Positions 58,001 through 64,000 of a stretch of DNA of 64,000 nt are shown here, piece by piece. Every line of letters begins with the position of its first letter. Positions within the stretch are counted from its first letter, which is position 1. The position numbers and the translations under genes are program-made. The notes beneath the pieces were generated by a model, which saw nothing but the letters and a program-made list of their open reading frames with translations, did not search any database and was not told the origin of the DNA. The DNA is taken from NCBI GenBank assembly GCA_944388585.1, contig CALXJI010000002.1:62001-126000 (forward strand), given 5' to 3'. The DNA is from an uncultured Clostridia bacterium. GTDB taxonomy: Bacteria; Bacillota; Clostridia; TANB77; CAG-465.

Positions 58001-59503
58001 TCCTGTTTTGTCTGTTGATACATGTGCTATTTCTTCATTAGCTTTAAATAATAATGTAGAACCTTCATATATATCTTCTGCAGCATATAATTTATATTCT
58101 GCACCTTCTAATATAGAATCTCCCTTAGGATCTGTATCTTCATAAGCATCTCTTTTTAGTAATTGCGCACTTCCTCTTTTATATGGATTTTCACCTCTAA
58201 AAGTTACAGTTCTTCCTCCTTCAACATTTACCTCTACATTAACATTAGACTCATTTATATATAAATTTCCTTCTACATAAACTTCTGTAATAGTGTATGT
58301 TCCTGCATTTATCTCATTTAATTCGATTACACCATTTTCATCTGTTTTTAATGTTTCATTAAAACCATATGGTCCAACTATAGTAAACTCACAATTTGGT
58401 ACTGGTTTTCCATGTTCATCTACTTTTTCAATTTTTAAATTTCCTAGTTCTGTATAAACACTAAAATTATGAGTCTCAGGTGGCATATCACCTTCTCTAA
58501 ATACTGCTAACGGTTGTGGATCACCGCCTCCACGAGTCTCATCTGCTTGTCCAAAGAAACATCTTCCTTCATTTACACCAACTTTTCTTGTAAAAGTACA
58601 AGTAACTGGTGAAGATGCAGTTCCTATAGGCTCAGTTGAAGTTATAGTTATTTTATTTTCTTCAACTTTAAACTTTAAATTACTATTTGATGATGTAACT
58701 TTTCCTTTTATCATATCATCTAATATATATTTATAATTATCTTCTGTTATTACTGCTTTATATACTTGCTCATTTTCATCCCAAGTCATTTTATATGTTT
58801 TGTCAAAATTAACTGCTTTCTCGTTTTTACATGCTTTATATGTATTATATGCTTTATCATAAATGTCTTTTGCTATATCATAAGGATTTACACCTTCTTC
58901 TTTTCCTTTACAGAAAGATTTTAAAATTTGTATCATTCTATCATAATCTTCAAAATATCCCTCTGATGTTGCCCACATAATAATCTGTGTAGCAAAGTTT
59001 CTATCTTGAGCATCTGGTATAATATTATCTTTCATTAAGGAAGCCATATACCCTTCTGCCTTTTCATCTGTATCTACTATATCACCTGATACAGAATGAA
59101 CAAATCCAAATTTTAATACATATTCTAGTTGTTCTACAATTTCATCAGAGATAATATCTCCACTACCATTATTTAGATTTGCATCGGGCCATGGTCTTAA
59201 CACATCATATCCATCTCTACTTGTGCTTATATCACGGCCATATCCTATACAATATGATAAATATGCTATTCCATCAAAAGTAACCCAAAATGTTGCTCCT
59301 TGTGGATGTTCTTTTCCTAAAACACTACCCCTATTAGCAACGTCTGCTGGTATAGTTTTGTATTTGTTATCATAACTGCCATTCTTATCCACTACATATG
59401 CCATTTGTACTTCTGCATCACCTCTAGCTGCCATTACTTGCTGTCCGTATCCGGCAAAAATACATAACAGCATTAATATAATAAGTATTTTTCCCTTTTT
59501 CAT
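55091..59503 (-). CDS. Second thioester/Cna-B surface adhesin, about 1470 residues
   Basis: This is a paralogue of the next gene downstream. After a signal peptide (about 1-26), Cys85 in YLSYCIGYG and Gln173 in FATQIIMWA form the thioester site. Residues 190-350 closely resemble the same part of its partner (KTYKMTWDENEQVYKAVITE). About nine Cna-B-like repeats follow. The C-terminus differs: VTNTGD replaces a PxTG motif before the last membrane helix and RNRKSRKN tail, so sortase recognition may differ. The ribosome site and first codons are identical to the partner gene. Confidence 0.9.
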   Translation of the reverse strand: MKKGKILIILMLLCIFAGYGQQVMAARGDAEVQMAYVVDKNGSYDNKYKTIPADVANRGSVLGKEHPQGATFWVTFDGIAYLSYCIGYGRDISTSRDGYDVLRPWPDANLNNGSGDIISDEIVEQLEYVLKFGFVHSVSGDIVDTDEKAEGYMASLMKDNIIPDAQDRNFATQIIMWATSEGYFEDYDRMIQILKSFCKGKEEGVNPYDIAKDIYDKAYNTYKACKNEKAVNFDKTYKMTWDENEQVYKAVITEDNYKYILDDMIKGKVTSSNSNLKFKVEENKITITSTEPIGTASSPVTCTFTRKVGVNEGRCFFGQADETRGGGDPQPLAVFREGDMPPETHNFSVYTELGNLKIEKVDEHGKPVPNCEFTIVGPYGFNETLKTDENGVIELNEINAGTYTITEVYVEGNLYINESNVNVEVNVEGGRTVTFRGENPYKRGSAQLLKRDAYEDTDPKGDSILEGAEYKLYAAEDIYEGSTLLFKANEEIAHVSTDKTGATPVVKNVESEIANKELDGLPIGSYYWKETKASKGFNLNNEIINFEITNDNLDDLYEADMDTVVKKHLEIPIKGKVQVIKMDNDNNNDDSENDTDKNSATGAQLRLALESDPSEYYDVEIDENGYANFVDEDFKERYPDVEFTIPYGKYELIEIKESDSGESIYYYIQDTTVTIDYQDEVEERIVMDEPVPMYLQVIKKDLEDKSTVALAGAGFKIWSINDGEFVSLYDSQQDKEIDTFYTGENGYFVTPRELYAGEYIVYEVQAPEGYALKEEWKIPENEADLGDPEKGGKYVKIDKQALEVAEDAEFPGIDAGDLIYEIEMTDKRVKGTVTVHKTGPVITDVNMISGEHGVEKRPVYANQGLEGVTYDIYTAEPIVSPDGRTTYEEANVKVDTLKTDGNGYAQSKELDLGKYYAIEVDSEDDRVIINDDPVYFELKYEGQDVPVVTENLELENENKNAKLTFDKIFEESIYDIKEEKYAVFGVYAGHDIKDYKGKVVINNGDLIQTIELNNNITVEETLNLPEGEYYYQEIIAAPSYTKDESKYDFTIDYEEDAEIVEIEGKTVKNEIEDADLMLIKLSTSSFIDETGIYGSNDIDKEKLDALSQELLDEIKSLSKDQLIKYLEENTTNYLLSGAEYSIYLDEECTKPLKLKDGTEVKITTDEYGLAEVKELPLGVYYLKETKAPAKAELSNEVIQIELTTSDTEVELAYRLLVDKSITFTFEKIDIFTGDRVKDCKFIITDEDNNKIVEMTTNESGIAEIPIDMFDQGKTYYYQEIEAPDIYKEDGKLYTINTEKHPFVLDYTIDYENEKLIWNNEDKEEVDNYRPVIEELVVKKTDEETGEPLQGCKFSIVLLDENGDPYVNEAGETVYLVKDAITDENGEYRVEKPVYGTYRFIEVEAPEGYDLEEQNMEGYEFTIDDNTPDTLIFEVTNTGDIAVIAIVSVALVSMAGIIFVVIRNRKSRKNV

Positions 59504-59599
59504 ATAATTCACCTCAACACTTACATACTATAATCTTATAGCATATATAAACATTTTTCAATATTTTTTAACATAAATGTAAAAAATTTTCATCAGCCT

Positions 59600-59965
59600 A
59601 ACTAGTGATTTTTGCTTTTAGAAGTCTCATTACATTTAATAGCTATATTGAGATTGCATTTCATTAGCATATAGTGTAAAAATACTTCTGATTCTATTAA
59701 TGTTAGTCATTCTCATTCACATAAGTGTCTTAATATTTGAACTATCTCTAATCTTTTTTCATTGTAAAAACTTTTCTTCTATGCTTTGAATAAATACTAT
59801 ATGATATTTGTAATTCCATGTTATGCATGTAGCTTTGTATGGCATTAATTTCGATATTCTTTGTAAGTAATGTTTCCCTTTTATGTTAAATTTTGCACCT
59901 CTTATTAGTCGGAAAAAATTATGCAGACGAAGGGGTTTGCCTACTCGTCACTTAAACCAAAAATT
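59600..59965 (-). mobile_element. Decayed IS200-type element (tnpA remnant)
   Basis: Translating the minus strand gives pieces of TnpA in broken frames. TWNYKYHIVF (about 59800-59830) matches the intact copy's TTWECKYHIVF. LRHLCE followed by LTLIESEVFLHY (about 59680-59740), with internal stops, matches RTLCERKEVTIIEAEACKDH. An imperfect hairpin (GACGA/TCGTC near 59927-59950) may be its left end. The orientation is the same as in the adjacent intact copy. Confidence 0.7.
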
Positions 59966-59994
59966 ATATTGAAATTTTCTTTATATATACAATA

Positions 59995-60690
59995 AAAAAC
60001 TACGGGTATAACCCGTAGTTTTTCTTTGCGCCCTATAAGGGACTATTGCGAGCAACCTCTCAATAGGTATCTTAGTCCGACAACCGCAATCCTACTCGCT
60101 ACCCTTTAAAAGGGTCTATGTATTCATTTATTGTTATTTGGTCTGATATCATGTCTTCTTGTATCTGGTTTCTTATATATTCTTCTATTTTTCTCTTATT
60201 TTTTCCTACTGTACTTACATAATATCCTTTTGCCCAGAAGACACGATTTCCATATCTATATTTTAAATTTGCATGTCTTTCAAATATCATTAAACTGCTT
60301 TTTCCTTTTAAATATCCCATAAAACTTGATACACTTAATTTTGGTGGTATACTTACTAACAAATGTATATGATCTTTACATGCTTCTGCTTCTATTATTG
60401 TTACTTCTTTTCTTTCACATAATGTTCTTATTATCATTCCTATTTCTTGCTTTAATTCTCCATATATCTCTTGTCTTCTATATTTTGGTGCAAATACTAT
60501 ATGATACTTGCATTCCCACGTTGTATGTGCTAAACTTTCTGTGTATGAATTTTTTATACGTATTACTCTCCTTTTTTATAATGTTTGGTTGTCGGACCAA
60601 TTACATTATAATACAAGGAGAGTTCTTTTTTCTGCTACTTTTTGCAAAACTATAAGTTCTTTTGAACCACAGGCATAGCCTGTGGTTTTC
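59995..60690 (-). mobile_element. IS200/IS605-type insertion sequence (tnpA only)
   Basis: The element is bounded by two subterminal hairpins of the same design: an 11-bp stem at 59997-60021 (CTACGGGT/ACCCGTAG) and a 10-bp stem at 60665-60687 (CCACAGGC/GCCTGTGG). Both have 3-base ATA loops, as used by Y1 transposases to recognise ends. It holds only tnpA, with no tnpB. The first hairpin also has T runs and could act as a terminator. The exact ends are not fixed. Confidence 0.8.
60099..60557 (-). CDS. tnpA: IS200-type Y1 HUH transposase TnpA
   Basis: This single-strand transposase has the HUH motif in CKDHIHLLVSIPP and the catalytic Tyr in AKGYYVSTVGKNK. Its N-terminus reads KNSYTESLAHTTWECKYHIVFAP. 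A usual start would lie at 60557, 8 bases after AAGGAGAG, but that codon is ATA. No ATG, GTG or TTG is in frame between the upstream stop (60576-60578) and the internal ATG at 60437. The frame is open and about 152 residues long, so either ATA initiates weakly or the start has been lost. Confidence 0.8.
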   Translation of the reverse strand: MKNSYTESLAHTTWECKYHIVFAPKYRRQEIYGELKQEIGMIIRTLCERKEVTIIEAEACKDHIHLLVSIPPKLSVSSFMGYLKGKSSLMIFERHANLKYRYGNRVFWAKGYYVSTVGKNKRKIEEYIRNQIQEDMISDQITINEYIDPFKG

Positions 60691-60699
60691 CCTAAACCC

Positions 60700-60731
60700 A
60701 AAAATACAAGTCAAATTTAATGACTTGTATC
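60700..60731 (-). terminator. Terminator of the 326-residue anchored protein gene
   Basis: A perfect 10-bp stem (60704-60713 with 60721-60730) and a short T run lie directly after the stop codon. Confidence 0.7.
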
Positions 60732-61712
60732 TTATAATATTTTATATTTATATTCCATAACATCTTGTGTAATAATTTCCACAGCGAAATTATTATCATT
60801 ATTACTATTGAACACATATATTGAATATTTATCTTTATATTCCATTGTATAATTGTCACTTGCAAGTTCATAAATACCATCATAATTGTCAGTTATATAT
60901 TTACAAAATTTTTCATACGTTCTAAATTTTTTTTTCTTTAAATCATCATCTAGCTTTTCATATGCTATTTGTGGATTATATAGTAAAAATTCTTTTAACT
61001 GATATATTAATTCATTAGCATAATCTGACATATTAAATTGATAGCTTCCAAACATATTAAATTCATTTCTATCTATTTTTTCTGGAAATTTAAAAGTCAC
61101 TGTATTACTATGTTTTAGATTATTGTAATTTAACTCACCAATGTACTTATTTGGTAAAATACTAAAACTATTAGTATTTCTATCTTGCAAAACCAACATA
61201 TCAAAAATATTAATTTCATTTGTTTCCATATCTCTTAAATCAATTCTTACTAAATATGCATAAAAGTTTCTATCTTTTTCTCTAAAAAATATTATATCTT
61301 CTATATTAATATAATATTTATCGCTATTAAACATTAAATTTACTATATCATTTTCTGTTATATTATACATATTCAAACAGTTATTATCTAAAATACTATA
61401 CATATTTTGAATATATATTTTTTTATCATTTTGACTATCAGTATTAAAATAACCAGAAGTAATTAAAAAATATTTAGTTATACATGATTTTAAAATATAA
61501 TAATCCTCAATATTAGATATTTTTTCAATTTTATATTCATTTTTATCATATATAATTTGCACATTAGTATTTGTGTCATTATTAATCAAAATATTGTTTA
61601 AATTATTACTTTTATATTTTTTTAAATTATAACTAATAGAAAAAAATAATATAAATAAAAAAAATACTACAATAATTATAATAATACTGCTTATTATTAA
61701 TCTTCTTTTCAT
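60732..61712 (-). CDS. Membrane-anchored protein, relative of the 315-residue protein at 62.3 kb
   Basis: This 326-residue protein has one N-terminal membrane segment (about residues 4-28) and an external part with two similar-sized alpha/beta regions. Both it and the protein at 62342-63289 share the order of a Cys-containing helix followed by YSMLNN/YSILDNN, a central 'FEIP/FKFPE' strand, a long helix (SDYANELIYQLKEFLLYNP) and a final YTIYDSSDKFAIDIY-like strand pair. The layout suggests two NTF2-like domains, as in VirB8/TcpC proteins, but this is inference. It has its own promoter. Confidence 0.7.
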   Translation of the reverse strand: MKRRLIISSIIIIIVVFFLFILFFSISYNLKKYKSNNLNNILINNDTNTNVQIIYDKNEYKIEKISNIEDYYILKSCITKYFLITSGYFNTDSQNDKKIYIQNMYSILDNNCLNMYNITENDIVNLMFNSDKYYINIEDIIFFREKDRNFYAYLVRIDLRDMETNEINIFDMLVLQDRNTNSFSILPNKYIGELNYNNLKHSNTVTFKFPEKIDRNEFNMFGSYQFNMSDYANELIYQLKEFLLYNPQIAYEKLDDDLKKKKFRTYEKFCKYITDNYDGIYELASDNYTMEYKDKYSIYVFNSNNDNNFAVEIITQDVMEYKYKIL

Positions 61713-61762
61713 ATAACTCCTCCTTTATTAAAATTTAGATATATTATATTAAATATACTTAT

Positions 61763-61791
61763 ATATTATCACACATATACTTTTATGTCAA
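61763..61791 (-). promoter_or_regulatory. SigA promoter of the 326-residue protein gene
   Basis: On the minus strand a perfect TTGACA (61786-61791), a 17-base spacer and TAATAT (61763-61768) lie about 50 bases upstream of the start, which has AAAGGAGGAG. Confidence 0.8.
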
Positions 61792-61874
61792 TCGCATTAT
61801 AATTATAATGTGATTAACTTGTGATAATGTCACTATATAAATAGTAAATTTTAATTTTCAGAAATGTCACTATA
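61790..61874. repeat. Palindrome and direct repeats upstream of the promoter
   Basis: A near-perfect 26-base palindrome (61790-61815, one mismatched pair) abuts the -35 box. Two identical 12-base copies of AATGTCACTATA follow at 61826-61837 and 61863-61874. Together they look like a binding region for a regulator. Confidence 0.55.
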
Positions 61875-62188
61875 AATTATGATAAAATACAAGAACGGAG
61901 AAACATATAATGCTATTTTATAATAAATGTTGGGGTAAAAAATTACTCAATATTATTTCTTAGCAAATAAATACAATCCATTATAAAATAATATTGTCTC
62001 GGAGTCAACAAAAAAATTATTTAATTACAAAAATATTAAAGAAATTAAATTCACTTAGTTATTGACATTTATACTGAAAAAATTTGTCAAAGATCATTAA
62101 ATCAGCTTAACTTGCAAAATCTCTGACTATAAAATCCAAAAAAGTTTAATATATTAATACTGATAAAAAATATTTTATTTAAACATAA
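61875..62188. other. Non-coding AT-rich stretch
   Basis: I see no gene here. A short 17-codon frame at 61910-61963 on the plus strand has a weak GGAG but no recognisable product. TCGGAGT near 61999 and its complement ACTCCGA near 62253 could be relics of an element's ends, but the match is only 7 bases. Confidence 0.4.
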
Positions 62189-62190
62189 AA

Positions 62191-62222
62191 AGAAGATGAA
62201 TTAAAAACTTAATTCATCTTCT
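62191..62222 (-). terminator. Terminator of the CHAP/315-residue operon
   Basis: A perfect 12-bp stem (62191-62202 with 62211-62222) is followed by TTTTTATG on the minus strand, about 120 bases after the gene stop. Confidence 0.75.
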
Positions 62223-62341
62223 ACTAATTTTAAGGTTTTGATAAATTTTTCACTCCGACTATTGACTTAGAACCATTTCTTTTTTTTATAAATTATATAT
62301 TATACCAGAATTTTTTAATAAATTTAAGCATATTATTAATA

Positions 62342-63289
62342 TTATAATAAATATATATTAAAAGAAAATGTGGAGTATTTATCAAAATATATATCTATAG
62401 CAAATTTATCACTACTATCATAAATAGTGTATATTTCTCTACCATTCTCATCTACATTTATATCACTTGCGCCATAATATAATAAACTTAATTCTGATCT
62501 ATATTGATTAACAAAATTTTTTAAATCATCTATAGAATTATATTTTTCTTTTGCTATATTATCTAATTTTGAAAAAGCATATTCAATATCATTTAACAGT
62601 AAATCCCTTACAATAATTAAATAGTCACTCGATATTTCACTAATAGTAGATGAAACAGGGGAATAAATATTGTATATTCTGTTTTCAACAGACTGTGGAA
62701 TTTCAAATTCTACAACATCTCCTTCCTCAAGTTGAGATATATCAATATCTGAAATATAATCATCCATATATACCTCAAAAGTTTCATTTTTATTATCTAG
62801 ATTTATAGCTACTTTAAAATTTTTTAAATTATTAGTAACATTACTCTTTAAAACACCACTAGCAAAATAAGTACTAACATCTTCATAATATGTTAACTTA
62901 TATATATCATATATTTCTACAGTAGAATCCTCATATCCACTAAATTTACTTGCAATATTTTCTTGTGTAATATGCATTTTTTCTATATATTTATTATTTA
63001 GCATAGAATAAATTATATTTGACACTCTATCATCATTATTTAAAAGTGAACATTGTGTAAAAAATTTAAATAAACAAGCCTTTACAGTATATAATTCTCC
63101 TCTATTGTTTAAGCATGTAATCTTTCCAGATGTCTCCTCTCTCATTTCTATTGCTTCTGGAACTAACGGATCGTAAATTACTACATTAGATAAATCATCC
63201 TCATGATTATTATTAAAAAACAAAAACAATAATATAATCCCTATTACTAATACAATAATTATTAATAATATTTTTCTTTTTTTATACAT
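62342..63289 (-). CDS. Membrane-anchored protein, possibly VirB8/TcpC-like
   Basis: This 315-residue protein has an N-terminal membrane segment (about residues 6-26) and an external part of two alpha/beta regions (about 60-180 and 190-315), shared with the 326-residue protein downstream. It starts 15 bases after the CHAP hydrolase gene with AAGGAG, so they form an operon. In Tn916-type elements a wall hydrolase gene is likewise followed by the VirB8-like TcpC gene. That comparison is by order and layout only. Confidence 0.7.
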   Translation of the reverse strand: MYKKRKILLIIIVLVIGIILLFLFFNNNHEDDLSNVVIYDPLVPEAIEMREETSGKITCLNNRGELYTVKACLFKFFTQCSLLNNDDRVSNIIYSMLNNKYIEKMHITQENIASKFSGYEDSTVEIYDIYKLTYYEDVSTYFASGVLKSNVTNNLKNFKVAINLDNKNETFEVYMDDYISDIDISQLEEGDVVEFEIPQSVENRIYNIYSPVSSTISEISSDYLIIVRDLLLNDIEYAFSKLDNIAKEKYNSIDDLKNFVNQYRSELSLLYYGASDINVDENGREIYTIYDSSDKFAIDIYFDKYSTFSFNIYLL

Positions 63290-63304
63290 ATAAATCTCCT
63301 TAAA

Positions 63305-64000
63305 CTAAAAACCATATGTAGCCAAAATATCTTCCATACAAACATATGTACCATTGATTTGACTACTATTTCTAGAAACAGCAGATACTCCATACCAATC
63401 TGTTCCAGATCCGCAATGACTAACCACTATTTCTGTATTGCCAACTGCTTCTACATATACAACATGACCATTAATAGAAAACACATAATGTTTTCCAACT
63501 TCTAATTCATTTACTTTATATGTTGGAACACCATAAACTTCTGCCATCTCAGAAGCAACTTGACCACCATCTCCTAGAGCATTTCCCTTTCCAATAGGTC
63601 CATTTATTTCACCACCAGAACTTGAATAAAGGAAATAATATGCCATTGACTCTGCCCACCATGTGCATTGAAAATATTCATTTACAGGTATAACTTTTGG
63701 ATAAGCTGATGATGAATATGTACCAGTAGCATTAAAATATATTCTATATTCTTCTTTTATAGATTGTTCTAAGCTGGTTCTTTGCCTATCTGTAACATTA
63801 TCACTGTCTTTATAAATACTATTAGGTTGTGGATTTAAAGGAGCTGTAGTACCATTAAATAGCTCTTGCTCATACCATATTTGTAATTCTTTAACATTAT
63901 CATAATTAATAGACCCATCAGCATTTAATAATTCAATACCTGGTAAATTAGATCCTCCTAAAGACCAAAATCTTTGTAAATTATCATAATATCCTAAAGA
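63305..64000 (-). CDS. CHAP-domain peptidoglycan hydrolase, 5'-truncated by window edge
   Basis: The frame is open to the edge; 231 residues are visible. The C-terminal CHAP domain has its nucleophile Cys in FQCTWWAESM (visible residue 112) and the catalytic His in NGHVVYVEAVG (visible residue 179). An uncharacterised region of at least 105 residues precedes it. It should cleave peptidoglycan amide or peptide bonds outside the cell. Its link with an anchored VirB8-like protein suggests a role in making room for a transport complex. The start lies beyond the window. Confidence 0.88.
   Translation of the reverse strand, partial: SLGYYDNLQRFWSLGGSNLPGIELLNADGSINYDNVKELQIWYEQELFNGTTAPLNPQPNSIYKDSDNVTDRQRTSLEQSIKEEYRIYFNATGTYSSSAYPKVIPVNEYFQCTWWAESMAYYFLYSSSGGEINGPIGKGNALGDGGQVASEMAEVYGVPTYKVNELEVGKHYVFSINGHVVYVEAVGNTEIVVSHCGSGTDWYGVSAVSRNSSQINGTYVCMEDILATYGF

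Noticed and set aside
60025-60098. Structured region after tnpA as an omega RNA
   Set aside because: Omega RNAs accompany TnpB or IscB, and no such gene is present. The hairpins fit IS end structures.
61910-61963. 17-codon plus-strand frame with GGAG upstream
   Set aside because: It is too short, shows no conserved pattern, and random frames of this size are common in the AT-rich gap.

Overview
The window comes from a very AT-rich, low-GC Gram-positive bacterium, most likely an uncultured or gut-type member of the Clostridia. Supporting signs are the Bacillota division and cell-wall (dcw) gene order, T-box leaders before pheS and ileS, strong AGGAGG ribosome sites, a SpoIVB-type sporulation protease, the era-yqzL-recO order, a DNPR-type MurE (meso-diaminopimelate wall) and LPXTG-like surface proteins. 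TGA is an ordinary stop codon here: it ends the small gene at 5635-5637, and TGG encodes Trp throughout.

Layout. 1-1.6 kb: 3' part of glmS. 1.6-4.3 kb (minus): era, yqzL-like, recO and an anchored protein of unknown function. 4.5-5.9 kb (plus): an S1-domain protein and two small unknown proteins. 5.9-11.8 kb (minus): smpB with a secreted coiled-coil protein, a membrane-anchored HExxH protein, a polytopic membrane protein, an esterase-like hydrolase, and an MmcQ/YjbR-type gene broken by one in-frame TGA. 11.9-13.7 kb: a D,D-carboxypeptidase facing a TcdA-like E1 enzyme. 13.9-17.6 kb: pheST under a complete Phe T-box. 17.7-22.5 kb: a frameshifted HipA-like kinase, a GNAT acetyltransferase, DUF402, a DHH phosphoesterase, an anchored protein, spoIVB and a TIGR04086 membrane protein. 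22.6-25.3 kb: an ABC importer of the SsuABC/TauABC type with a frameshifted permease and a leader carrying two operator-like palindromes.

25.4-37.5 kb is one long minus-strand dcw cluster: mraZ, rsmH, ftsL, spoVD/pbp2, murE, mraY, ftsW/spoVE, murG, ftsQ, DUF881, sbp and DUF975. These genes make lipid II and the septal synthase complex. murF, murD, ftsA and ftsZ are not in the run. 37.8-41.8 kb holds a cysteine desulfurase and unknown anchored or cytosolic proteins, including a 33-residue membrane peptide. 41.8-43.2 kb is a DUF4143-type ATPase next to a truncated gene remnant. 43.4-46.9 kb is ileS (long, type-2-like) with an Ile T-box.

47-64 kb looks accessory. It holds a candidate small RNA with its own promoter and terminator, a protein tentatively like Replic_Relax, an S1 protein, two very large tandem thioester/Cna-B adhesins (about 1868 and 1470 residues), an IS200-type element beside a decayed copy, two related anchored proteins and the end of a CHAP peptidoglycan hydrolase. 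Together this suggests, without proving, part of a conjugative element. The three single-lesion genes (MmcQ/YjbR, HipA-like, ABC permease) point to recent gene decay or to assembly errors at homopolymers. No tRNA, rRNA or CRISPR array was seen.
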